Assembly: GCA_027292925.1 (NCBI GenBank)
Contig: JAPUGI010000202.1
Span: forward strand, 1-34,093
Direction of reading: 5' to 3'
Source: Gammaproteobacteria bacterium
GTDB taxonomy: Bacteria; Pseudomonadota; Gammaproteobacteria; Pseudomonadales; Azotimanducaceae
DNA length: 34,093 nucleotides
Shown: piece by piece, positions 8,440-16,598 of the stretch
Numbering within the stretch: position 1 is the stretch's first letter
How the letters are laid out: every line of letters starts with the position of its first letter
Translations under genes and position numbers: made by a program
Notes under the pieces: model-generated
The model's input: only the letters and a program-made list of their open reading frames with translations
What the model was told of the DNA's origin: nothing
Databases searched by the model: none

Positions 8440-9485
8440 GCGGGAACTGCATACAGGACTGTATCAAATCCATTACAGCCATGACTTCTGATGTAAAAGT
8501 GGTAGTTCAGATCAAACTGATGAATCATTAGTAAAAGAATCCATAGGTCATCCGGTTTGTGATACGTGCTGATAGCAAGAACAGGTTTATACTTGCTGAT
8601 CAAATTTTCAGCGCCTCTGATACTTGCTGCTTCCGCTCCTTCGACATCCATCTTGATCAAGGTAGGTGCAAAGTTTTTGCAGGCACTGTCCAGGCTTTCC
8701 ACCTTGATGGTAATTTCTCCGCGTTGATCTATATGAGAAGCTCCGGTGCCGAGATTCGAGAATCGAATTGTCCCCGTGCGATCATAAGTGCCGGTGTTTA
8801 TTGCTTCTCCCAATCCATTTGACTGAAGATAGTTATCCAACCTTGAAAAGCTCTCCGGGTCGGGTTCGAAAGCGATCACTTTTTCGAATTCATAACCCCT
8901 GGCGATTAAGTTTCGGATTGTATCGCCGTCATAGGCACCGCAATCGATCATTCTGATTGGTTGCGAATATGGGGGTAATCCGTCCGGTGCATACTGCCCG
9001 GAGGCATCAGGTGTGCTCAAACCAACGTAATCGCCGTGACTCCGTAAGGCGATTTGTTCGGCAAACAAGCGCCGACTGGTATCGTCATCCAACAAATTAT
9101 AAGCACTGTTGATTTCTGATTGTTTCGAGCGCCATTCGAAATGGGGTGATAGCCAGTAGGGTTCCTGGGGTAGCCATCTTTCCTGTTGACAGAACTGCCA
9201 CAGCGTAGCGATATTAGAGTAGCCTGATTGGTTGAGGATCTTCAGAATCTCGGCGATGGGTGATTGATAATTGTGAACCGCTATTACCACCTGATCTTCT
9301 GGATTTGAAAACCGTTCCCGAGCATCCTCTAACTGGTAGACGTTGACCCCGCAGACATTGTCCAGTTCGGCACCTCTTCGATCAATGAAACAAACCGGTT
9401 TTCTGTCGACGGAAATCAAATAGTTGAGTACTTCTACGCCCAATCCACCTGCACCGTAGATCAGAATTCGACGATTAATGGTCAT
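8436..9485 (-). CDS. FkbM-family methyltransferase with N-terminal Rossmann module
   Basis: This protein has 349 residues. Residues 5-80 form a dinucleotide-binding-like fold (RILIYGAGGLGVEVL, then VCFIDRR), reminiscent of the PglD_N/sugar-modification Rossmann domains. A linker of about 90 residues follows. The FkbM-type SAM methyltransferase is at about 177-345, with MIDCGAYDGDT (179-189), FEPDPESF (206-213) and KMDVEGAE (278-285). FkbM enzymes are generally O-methyltransferases acting on sugars or secondary metabolites. The gene overlaps GtrA upstream by 11 nt and the C-methyltransferase downstream by 4 nt, so translation is probably coupled. The N-terminal module could bind a nucleotide sugar; that is an inference from its similarity to the C-terminal module of the next protein. 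Confidence 0.85.
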   Translation of the reverse strand: MTINRRILIYGAGGLGVEVLNYLISVDRKPVCFIDRRGAELDNVCGVNVYQLEDARERFSNPEDQVVIAVHNYQSPIAEILKILNQSGYSNIATLWQFCQQERWLPQEPYWLSPHFEWRSKQSEINSAYNLLDDDTSRRLFAEQIALRSHGDYVGLSTPDASGQYAPDGLPPYSQPIRMIDCGAYDGDTIRNLIARGYEFEKVIAFEPDPESFSRLDNYLQSNGLGEAINTGTYDRTGTIRFSNLGTGASHIDQRGEITIKVESLDSACKNFAPTLIKMDVEGAEAASIRGAENLISKYKPVLAISTYHKPDDLWILLLMIHQFDLNYHFYIRSHGCNGFDTVLYAVPA

Positions 9486-9885
9486 GTAGTTTTCTCTCGG
9501 TCTTATAGACGAAGTGCTTCATTAAGAGGTAAACGATTGCAGCCATGGGTAATATCAGGATTAAGCCTGAGATATATGGATTCAAGCCTGCAAGATCCAG
9601 CAGCCAAAGAAAAAACACAGTGATCAGATATTGTAGGGAGTAGACCAGGAGAAATAGTTGTAGTTGCTTAATATTAATGGGGTTTGCATCAAAAACGAAT
9701 TTACTCGTGTTCACGAAATTGAATAAGACGCCCAGAATGGTTCCAAACAATGCAGCCCATGCGTAATGGAATCCCAGGAACAATAAGCCAGCATAGCAAC
9801 CGTAACCAAACAGCGTGTTAATGCCGCCTATGATGAGAAATCTTAGGGGACGGGGAAACTCCATCCAGCTTTGTTTGCTAGACAT
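9475..9885 (-). CDS. GtrA-family membrane protein
   Basis: This 136-residue, four-helix membrane protein begins with RPLRFLIIGGINTLFGYG and contains GVLFNFVNTSKFVF, the hallmarks of the GtrA family. GtrA proteins are proposed to flip undecaprenyl-phosphate-linked monosaccharides, made by GtrB, to the periplasm for glycan side-branch addition. The C-terminus is basic and cytoplasmic. It lies 14 nt after the NeuB-family gene and overlaps the FkbM gene by 11 nt. A GtrB-like transferase is encoded about 1.3 kb away on the opposite strand, and two GT-C-type membrane proteins lie further right, so a complete GtrA/GtrB/periplasmic-transferase set may be present although it is not in one operon. Confidence 0.9.
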   Translation of the reverse strand: MSSKQSWMEFPRPLRFLIIGGINTLFGYGCYAGLLFLGFHYAWAALFGTILGVLFNFVNTSKFVFDANPINIKQLQLFLLVYSLQYLITVFFLWLLDLAGLNPYISGLILILPMAAIVYLLMKHFVYKTERKLHDH

Positions 9886-9899
9886 GTAAACTTCAACCT

Positions 9900-10991
9900 C
9901 TAAAGACCTCGATCATAGATCAACTCTTGCAGCGTTTTATTTTTTGCATAAGGGCTATCAACATCATCAATGTGAATCGGGCTGTCTTTTTGTAAATCTG
10001 ACACAAGTCTCTCTCCATTCATTAGTTCGCGGCATGAAATCTGACCTTTCTGAAGAGGTATCGCAAGGTAGACGTTGTCGAGGGTTAATATAGATCCCTT
10101 CTTCAAATCTTTCTTTGCATAAACTCCGCGAACCAGCTGATCAAGATACTCAACTTCCCTTCTTTTAGGGATGCGCATCTGGTTACCCGATGCACCACAC
10201 ATGAGCACCGCAGTTTTCCATGCTTTGAACCAGGTATCCGCTTGTTGAGGTAATGTGCAGTAGGATGAAACGGGTATGCCATCAGCATCGATATCAATAT
10301 GTCTCTCAAAAGTGCGCGCACCTTTTGCATATGCCAGCATGACTGACGAGTGCCAGTCGTTTTGTTCGTGACTTGAAAATCCGATAACGGTATCTGGAAA
10401 TCGGTCCACCAGGAAATCGATTTGATTCAATTCCAGTTCATCATCATCAGAAGGGTAAAGGGAAACGCAATGGTTTATTGCAAGAGGAATGTTGCGGCGA
10501 GAGAAAAAAGTAACCAGATCGTCGATGTCCTTCAAAGATGAGCCGCCTGTCGAGACAATGACAGGTTTGCGGATAGTGGCTATTTTTTCAATCAGTATCC
10601 AGTCGTTTATGTCCGAACTCGCAATTTTTATGATATCAATACCAAGCTCGACGCAAAGATCTACCGAGCGATCATCAAACGGCGTGGACATAGTAATGCA
10701 TCCTGATGATCGAATCGCACGAACCAGGGTTTCGTAATCATCCCTGCTCAATTTTGTATCAAGCGTTTTCTTTATGTACTTGACGTCCTGCCGCTCGCGA
10801 AAGTCGGAATGAATGAAGGCATCTACATCGCGAAATTGTAGTTTGATGGCTGCCTTTATATTGTTGTAGCGAACTATTCGGGAGAATGCGGAAATTATTG
10901 CCATCCCTCGATTCACCTCTCCCCAATGATTGTTGGCCATTTCCAGCACAAACAAGTCGGTGAAGAGTTTTTCCCCGTTGTCCATAAACAT
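9900..10991 (-). CDS. NeuB-family (N-acetylneuraminate/nonulosonate) synthase
   Basis: The 363-residue protein matches the NeuB/SpsE layout. A TIM-barrel domain spans about 12-265, with VLEMANNHWG, AAIKLQF, STPFDDRSVDL, IKIASSDI, STGGSS, INHCVSLYPS and IGFSSHE in the expected order. It is followed by a C-terminal SAF/antifreeze-like domain at about 293-350 (RGVYAKKDLKKGSILT). Members condense phosphoenolpyruvate with an N-acylated hexosamine to make a nonulosonic acid. No CMP-nonulosonate synthetase (NeuA) or UDP-GlcNAc 2-epimerase (NeuC) is encoded in the window, so the acceptor and product are unknown. A second ATG two codons downstream (10985) is an alternative start. It heads the five-gene minus-strand operon and is divergent from the GtrB-like gene. 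Confidence 0.88.
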   Translation of the reverse strand: MFMDNGEKLFTDLFVLEMANNHWGEVNRGMAIISAFSRIVRYNNIKAAIKLQFRDVDAFIHSDFRERQDVKYIKKTLDTKLSRDDYETLVRAIRSSGCITMSTPFDDRSVDLCVELGIDIIKIASSDINDWILIEKIATIRKPVIVSTGGSSLKDIDDLVTFFSRRNIPLAINHCVSLYPSDDDELELNQIDFLVDRFPDTVIGFSSHEQNDWHSSVMLAYAKGARTFERHIDIDADGIPVSSYCTLPQQADTWFKAWKTAVLMCGASGNQMRIPKRREVEYLDQLVRGVYAKKDLKKGSILTLDNVYLAIPLQKGQISCRELMNGERLVSDLQKDSPIHIDDVDSPYAKNKTLQELIYDRGL

Positions 10992-11219
10992 TTTGCCTTC
11001 TGCGACGACTTCCTCACATTATAACGGGTTTTGGCCTTCGCTCAGCCATTCGGTTTGTTCGATACTTGGCAAGTCGAGCCTGTATAATTGCTAGCTAACC
11101 TTCATGCTATGGCTTGCACCCGTGGGTCGAGAATCAAGTCTTTACCAATCAGGTCTTGAAGGTAAATGCGGGCGGGAGAATTCGGTGAAAACCAACGGTT
11201 GAAGAGGAACATATGACGG

Positions 11220-12164
11220 ATGAAAAAAATATCCATAGTTACGGCATGTTTTAACGAAGAGGAGAGCGTAGAGGAGCTATGTCGACGCATCAAAGAGGTC
11301 CTTGTTAATCTAGCGGATTACGATTACGAGCATATTCTGATTGACAATCATTCGACCGACCGGACTGTGTCAATCATCAAATCTCTTGCCGCAAAAGACA
11401 TGCGCATTAAACTCATCGTCAATGCTAGAAATTTTGGAGCCATCCGCTCCGGTTACTATGGATTTTTGCAGGCACAGGGTGATTGCGTTATCCCAATGGC
11501 GGCCGATCTGCAGGATCCACCCGAATTGATACCGGAGCTAGTTAAAAAATGGGAAGAGGGATTTAAGGTCGTTCTTTTCGTCAAGCCACAAAGCAATGAA
11601 AAATGGCCAATGTCAGCCATCAAACGCTATTACTACAAGTTTGTAGATTACATTTCGGATATCCCATTGGTAAGAAATGCAACCGGCGCCGGGTTGTACG
11701 ACAAACGGGTTGTTGAAATCTTACGAACCATTGATGACCCGTATCCTTACTTTCGTGGCCTAGTGAGTGAAATAGGTTTCCCAATAGCGACTATCCCATT
11801 CTGTCAGCCACTTCGACAACACGGGGTGACCAAAAGCAATTTTTATTCACTTTATGATATGGCGATGTTGGGGATAACTAAACATTCCAAAGTCCCTCTA
11901 CGGCTGTTAACCATGTCTGGATTTCTACTATCGCTTCTTAGCGTCTTACTGATGGTTTTCTATTTTTTTATGAAGTTGATCTACTGGGATAGTTTCACCC
12001 TGGGAATGGCGCCGATACTGTTAGGTATTTTCTTCTTTGCATCGGTGCAGCTGTTTTTTATGGGTATGCTTGGTGAGTACATCGGCTCGATACACACGCA
12101 TGTACGAAAACTGCCTTTAGTTGTTGAGATAGAGAGAGTCAACTTTGAAGAAGAGGCAAATTAG
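11220..12164 (+). CDS. GtrB-like GT2 polyprenyl-phosphate glycosyltransferase
   Basis: The 314-residue protein has an N-terminal GT-A domain with SIVTACFNEEESV (residues 5-17), IDNHSTDRT (41-49) and the metal-binding AADLQDPPEL (94-103). Two C-terminal membrane helices follow (about 225-250 and 262-290). This is the DPM1/GtrB/ArnC architecture, in which a nucleotide sugar is joined to undecaprenyl phosphate on the cytoplasmic face. It likely partners with the GtrA-like flippase encoded divergently. The 228-nt gap upstream contains a TATAAT box at 11083-11088 without a convincing -35. The gene's TAG stop overlaps the TAA stop of the convergent FkbM gene, so the two coding regions share 4 nt tail to tail. 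Confidence 0.9.
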   Translation: MKKISIVTACFNEEESVEELCRRIKEVLVNLADYDYEHILIDNHSTDRTVSIIKSLAAKDMRIKLIVNARNFGAIRSGYYGFLQAQGDCVIPMAADLQDPPELIPELVKKWEEGFKVVLFVKPQSNEKWPMSAIKRYYYKFVDYISDIPLVRNATGAGLYDKRVVEILRTIDDPYPYFRGLVSEIGFPIATIPFCQPLRQHGVTKSNFYSLYDMAMLGITKHSKVPLRLLTMSGFLLSLLSVLLMVFYFFMKLIYWDSFTLGMAPILLGIFFFASVQLFFMGMLGEYIGSIHTHVRKLPLVVEIERVNFEEEAN

Positions 12165-13138
12165 GTGGGAACCGCATAAACTAACGGTAAAGGTAGACCA
12201 GCCTGTGGTATCACTTCACTGGAGTAACCGGCTTTTTCAAGCGCGTCACAAACAAGGTTCGTATTGATCTGGCCATTTATGAAGTGAGGTTCAATAATCA
12301 GACGTGGTTTATAACGGCGTAGAAAATCCGAAGCGGAGTCAAGTACTTCCACTTCAGATCCTTCGATATCCATTTTTATAAATTCGACGTGCGTTACCTC
12401 GTATTCCTGACACATATCATCAAGCGATATGACGTCGACTTCATAGACATTGGACTCCCTGCCGAGGATGGATTTTATTGCAGAACCCATATTCCCTTCA
12501 CCCTGAAAATACAGCTTCGTTGTGGATGACCAGATTCCTTTGTTTACGGGAGTGACGTTTTGCAATGAGTGCAGCTTAATGTTTTTATTGAGCGCCTGGA
12601 AATTCTCAGAGTCCGGTTCGAGAGAAATGACACGTCCTTGGCTTCCTACAGCCTTGGAAAAGGCCCATGACGATGCGCCACAATAAGACCCGAGGTCGAA
12701 TACAACATCTCCTGCTTTAAGCGCTGCTTTTTCGATGTAGATGTCTGTTGTATCGAGCGGTTCAGCGAACGATGTAAAGTAAAAAGCAAGATCCAGTTCG
12801 GTCAGTGTGTGCATCCCAGGTTTTGAATAATCTACAACCTGTATTCCATCCATGGTCTTGTTTTGTACTGCGGAAAAGTAATAGTCGAAGTTGTTCACGA
12901 TGTCGTAACAATATATGAGGTGCCGAAACGATACTCTCAGGTGTCGATTTCCTTCTATTAGCGTAATGGTCTCTACAGGCTTTTTTCCTTCGAGCTGCAC
13001 TTTTATTCCCTTACTTCTCGCGATTAGTTTCAGGAAACCGGGCATTGTCGCCAGCATGGTATCAACGCCTACAGACTTTACCAGGCGGTAAATTAGGGGC
13101 TGCTTCATTAGAGCGGAAAGTATGTTTTTTATAGCCAT
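12161..13138 (-). CDS. FkbM-family methyltransferase
   Basis: The 325-residue protein has a SAM-binding motif DVVFDLGSYCGAS (144-156), LEPDSENFQ (173-181) and KMDIEGSEVEVL, the standard FkbM block order. About 130 residues precede the catalytic domain and carry no motif I recognise. This is a separate lineage from the FkbM protein at 8436-9485, since it lacks the N-terminal Rossmann module. It is probably an O-methyltransferase for a sugar residue of the glycan. It stands alone on the minus strand between two plus-strand genes, overlapping the GtrB-like gene by 4 nt at the 3' end, so it must have its own promoter in the 90-nt gap shared with the YfhO-like gene. Confidence 0.85.
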   Translation of the reverse strand: MAIKNILSALMKQPLIYRLVKSVGVDTMLATMPGFLKLIARSKGIKVQLEGKKPVETITLIEGNRHLRVSFRHLIYCYDIVNNFDYYFSAVQNKTMDGIQVVDYSKPGMHTLTELDLAFYFTSFAEPLDTTDIYIEKAALKAGDVVFDLGSYCGASSWAFSKAVGSQGRVISLEPDSENFQALNKNIKLHSLQNVTPVNKGIWSSTTKLYFQGEGNMGSAIKSILGRESNVYEVDVISLDDMCQEYEVTHVEFIKMDIEGSEVEVLDSASDFLRRYKPRLIIEPHFINGQINTNLVCDALEKAGYSSEVIPQAGLPLPLVYAVPT

Positions 13139-13228
13139 GGCTCATGATATAAGACCTAGCGAAATCTTCAATTAACGGACCAGGGAGACGAGTCGTTAAC
13201 CAGAGGCACCCGGGTCTGAGGAAGTAGA

Positions 13229-15490
13229 TTGAACTACCTGCATGAAAGACAGGGCAGTCTCCTGTTATTTGGCCTGCTAATTATGGTTCCTCTTACCTGG
13301 TGGGCACTAATAGGTTGGCGGCCACCCTATTTGTTGGATCAACATGACAACCTGCAGATGGGATATATTTATTTCAGGGATTTGATTGACAAGGGTGGAA
13401 ACTGGCAGCAACTAATGTACTGGCCTGGACTCCAGGGAGGTGTGAAGGTACATGATGTGGTTGGAAGCCCGCCCTTCGCGCAGTTGCTCGCATATTTAGG
13501 GTTTTCAACTCTTAGCATAAGTAATCTTTCGATATTTTTTATTCAGGTGCTGTTCGCGTACTTTTCCACAATCTCGGTATTACGGTTGGCGACGCTTGTT
13601 TTTGGCAACACGGAGCAGACTCCTCTATTCGTTCTGATTGTGATTGGTTTGATTTTCGCTTTTCTCCCGCTCCTGGGCTGGCGTTTAACATACGGGCACA
13701 CCAATATCATTTTTGGACTGTTTGTATTCCTTTGTATGACTACGTTGTTACTGGAAGAAATTACACATTCACGTTCTCTGCTAACAGTGTTATTGAGTGT
13801 GCTCGCGCTTACGCATGCCTTTCAGTTCAATGGCTACCAGATGGTCTACTACAGCGTACTTTTTGGCGGACCTGTTGTTTACGCCGTACTATTCGCGAAA
13901 CCTAACATTCCAATCAAGGAACGCTTCGGCTTTCTGACATTTCCTGTACTGATTTTTTTTGTTGCTCTCCTGATCAGCCTGCCGAAATTCGCTGGAATCG
14001 CAGCCAATGCCTTTAGTCAAGATATGGGGCGATCCGCTTACAATGAGGTCATCTACGGTTACACTACCGCGACCCTGGCTGACTGGATCAGCTCTGTGTC
14101 CTGGAGCGCCAGTTTCATTTCAGACGAACGCCCCGCTTTCCTACACCAGGAAGTAAATTATCCACTGGGCCCGCTGATATTGATGTTGTTCCTGACTGGA
14201 TTCAACCAGGTGAGTTTTCGTCTTCTGATGGGCCTGGGAGCGTCCCTGGTACTAGCAATGATCGTCAGCATGAATATCACTCCTGTCTCGACGGTATTAG
14301 TAGACTATCTCCCGTTGCTGGAAAGCTTTCGAGTTCCAGCGAGAGCTATCATGCCGGTTATAATTTTCGCGACATTGTTGGGTGCTGCAGCCCTGTTAAC
14401 AGTTTTACTGCAAGCCAAGGGCGCAATCCACCTATGGTTATATCCAGTTCTCATCGCACTGATCGGAATTACTTCGTACAACGATTCAGTCCTTAATGAT
14501 TTGCTTCTATGTATGGCAATACTGCTCATTGCCATTTCGATCAGAGAGAACAGGTCGCGAAAAGATGTCGTTCTTGTTTGTCTGGTACTTTTTGTCGGTA
14601 GTGCGATCTCTGCCTTCCATGAAAGAATCAACCCACCTTTGAAAAACCCCATTAGCGAAGCTGTCAGCATCCCAATAAAGCAGACCGTCTTTGCACAAGC
14701 ACCAGTGCTATCTGATCCGCTTCACCGTGCTTATGTGAATTTCCAGTTACGTACCATGGGGTTTAACTCAGCCTATTACATTGGTATTTCCACGTTAAGT
14801 GGATACTGGTTTCCCCTGGGTCGTTTCGGTCGTCTTTATTCGGAGCTCAATGGGCTACGGTACAATCCAGCGGTGGCTGTATTCAATAATTCTCCGCAAC
14901 TTCGGAGTTTTCATCCGTTAAACCAGCTATATAACGTGGGCTGGTTAGTAGAGAGTGTTGCGGGTGAGTTGAGAGTACGCTCTCTTGAACCGACCCTGGG
15001 ACCGGCCTGGATTTCCGGGGAATTAAAGCCAGTTAAGTCTATCGGTGAAGTCGCTGAAACTTTAATCCAGGATGTTGATAAAACGATTGCAATACGTCGC
15101 TGGCAAGCTCTGGTAGACATAAATGATCCAGTCAATGCCGGATTTGACTTTGATACGATCCGATGTGAATCAGCCGATATCATGGATATTAGAACCAACC
15201 CGGATTCAACCGTCATCGAGATAAATCTTGCTAACAAGGGTACCTGTTTGCTCACGGTTGCGACCAATTTCGCGGGCAGCCTCAAAGCCTATGATGGGTA
15301 TGGTTTCTCGCTTGAAACTCTTGTTACCTACGGTTCCCTGTTGGGTGTGGTGTTACCGGATAACACGACGTTTGTAGCAATTCGGGCTGAAGCATGGATT
15401 CCTTTGTGGAGTAAGATCGCTTTTAACCTGGGCTGGATACTGCTCCTGATATTGATGTTCTTTTACAAATATTACCCGAGAATTTTCTAA
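13229..15490 (+). CDS. YfhO-like polytopic membrane protein (putative GT-C glycosyltransferase)
   Basis: The 753-residue protein has about a dozen hydrophobic helices (residues 12 to about 420), then an extracytoplasmic domain of about 270 residues, then a C-terminal anchor at about 725-747. An acidic motif in the first loop (DQHDN, residues 36-40) sits where GT-C transferases place their metal or base residue. The C-terminal part (LLTVATNFAGSLKAYDG and GVVLPDNTTFVAIR) resembles the terminal beta-domain of YfhO-type proteins. A role in moving sugars from undecaprenyl-phosphate carriers onto a glycan would fit the nearby GtrA and GtrB genes, but this is inference. The start is a TTG at 13229 with a GAGGAAG Shine-Dalgarno at 13218-13224; the next in-frame ATG (13283) would cut into the first helix. 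Confidence 0.7.
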   Translation: MNYLHERQGSLLLFGLLIMVPLTWWALIGWRPPYLLDQHDNLQMGYIYFRDLIDKGGNWQQLMYWPGLQGGVKVHDVVGSPPFAQLLAYLGFSTLSISNLSIFFIQVLFAYFSTISVLRLATLVFGNTEQTPLFVLIVIGLIFAFLPLLGWRLTYGHTNIIFGLFVFLCMTTLLLEEITHSRSLLTVLLSVLALTHAFQFNGYQMVYYSVLFGGPVVYAVLFAKPNIPIKERFGFLTFPVLIFFVALLISLPKFAGIAANAFSQDMGRSAYNEVIYGYTTATLADWISSVSWSASFISDERPAFLHQEVNYPLGPLILMLFLTGFNQVSFRLLMGLGASLVLAMIVSMNITPVSTVLVDYLPLLESFRVPARAIMPVIIFATLLGAAALLTVLLQAKGAIHLWLYPVLIALIGITSYNDSVLNDLLLCMAILLIAISIRENRSRKDVVLVCLVLFVGSAISAFHERINPPLKNPISEAVSIPIKQTVFAQAPVLSDPLHRAYVNFQLRTMGFNSAYYIGISTLSGYWFPLGRFGRLYSELNGLRYNPAVAVFNNSPQLRSFHPLNQLYNVGWLVESVAGELRVRSLEPTLGPAWISGELKPVKSIGEVAETLIQDVDKTIAIRRWQALVDINDPVNAGFDFDTIRCESADIMDIRTNPDSTVIEINLANKGTCLLTVATNFAGSLKAYDGYGFSLETLVTYGSLLGVVLPDNTTFVAIRAEAWIPLWSKIAFNLGWILLLILMFFYKYYPRIF

Positions 15491-15512
15491 ACTGAGCTTC
15501 GCTGTGAGGCAG

Positions 15513-16589
15513 TTACATCCAGTCGGAATGCGTCGCGGCCCATTTTGCAGTCTTATCTATTGCGGTCTCAAGGTTGATGTCAATGTCAAGATCAAGATCC
15601 CGCGCCCGCGAGACATCGGGGACATAATAGCTTCGATGTGATGATTTCTCTCTGTTTTGTATGCTTACTCCCCGTGAGTTACCGGTAACTTTAGCCACTG
15701 TATGGGCCAGCGCTGCAATGGTGGTTTCCATGCTTGAGCCTACATTATATGCGGTATCAGCTTCACCCTTAAGAAGGAGTTCCCACAACCAGATGACCAG
15801 ATCCGATGTATACATATAGGAACGCACTCCCAGACCGTCACCACGGATAATTGTTTTCCTGTTGTTGAGGCTGTCTGCGATAAAGTTACCGATGGCGAAA
15901 TTTTGATCAAGCGGAAGATAAGGGCCAACAAAAGCGAAGCACCGGGCGGATACCACGCTGATATTGGGGACGGAGTTCAACATGGTTTCTGATAGCTGCT
16001 TGGAGGTTCCATAATCGGTTATTTCGAGCCCGTGCTCCGGTGAGTTGAGTTGAGCCTCAAAAAAAGGTGTGTGCAAACCAAGATCATCATAAACAGCACC
16101 GGAACTCAGGAATAAAAGTCGATCAACGTTTGTGTTTGCAGCAAAACTTCCAATGTTCCTGGTGCCGCGAATAATGGCATTGCCTACCTCTTGTGGACTC
16201 AAGTAGGTGCTGGTATCGGCCGCCCCATGGATGACATAGTCGGGGTTGGAATCAAGCTCTAGCGGTTGGGTTATATCACCGGATATAAGGCGCAATTGTC
16301 CCTCTGCAAATTCTACCGGCCACCTGGCCAGGGTGAAATCGGGATTTCGTGTAAGAACATCAACGGAAAGCTTGACACCCGATTCAACCCGGGCATGAAG
16401 TAAACTGGCTAACAGCCACCTGCCGATAAACCCGGTACCCCCCGTAATAAAGATGCGTGAGCCATTCAATGAATGAAAAATATCTTCTGTACTGGCGAGG
16501 ATGTGATCTAAATCTTCTCGGGGGAGTTGGAACGGAATATCCACTATTTCAAAAATGGAGATTGAGATAGAGCGTTGTTCTTCATTCAA
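15513..16589 (-). CDS. NAD-dependent epimerase/dehydratase (SDR) of the CDP-dideoxysugar operon
   Basis: The 358-residue extended SDR has GGTGFIG (50-56), HGAADTSTY (121-129), LSSGAVYDD (161-169) and the YxxxK pair at Tyr193/Lys197 (DYGTSK). An extra segment of about 45 residues precedes the Rossmann fold. It is the fourth gene after rfbF, rfbG and rfbH. In Salmonella and Yersinia a CDP-abequose/paratose synthase or the YerF reductase serves the same pathway. It is therefore best read as the terminal 4-ketoreductase or branch reductase of a CDP-3,6-dideoxyhexose, though the exact product cannot be told from sequence. The start is a TTG at 16589, 9 nt after the rfbH stop; no in-frame ATG lies near, and the ATG at 16585 is out of frame. 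It ends 22 nt from the convergent YfhO-like gene. Confidence 0.82.
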   Translation of the reverse strand: MNEEQRSISISIFEIVDIPFQLPREDLDHILASTEDIFHSLNGSRIFITGGTGFIGRWLLASLLHARVESGVKLSVDVLTRNPDFTLARWPVEFAEGQLRLISGDITQPLELDSNPDYVIHGAADTSTYLSPQEVGNAIIRGTRNIGSFAANTNVDRLLFLSSGAVYDDLGLHTPFFEAQLNSPEHGLEITDYGTSKQLSETMLNSVPNISVVSARCFAFVGPYLPLDQNFAIGNFIADSLNNRKTIIRGDGLGVRSYMYTSDLVIWLWELLLKGEADTAYNVGSSMETTIAALAHTVAKVTGNSRGVSIQNREKSSHRSYYVPDVSRARDLDLDIDINLETAIDKTAKWAATHSDWM

Positions 16590-16598
16590 GGCTCACGT

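Noticed and set aside
11066-11088. TTGGCA plus TATAAT as a promoter for the GtrB-like gene
   Set aside because: The spacing is only 11 bp, too short for sigma-70; only the -10 box is credible.
11102-11293. 63-codon minus-strand ORF in the gap before the GtrB-like gene
   Set aside because: Its N-terminal third is the antisense of the GtrB-like gene. The remaining 36 residues look protein-like but match nothing known to me, so it may at most be a gene remnant.
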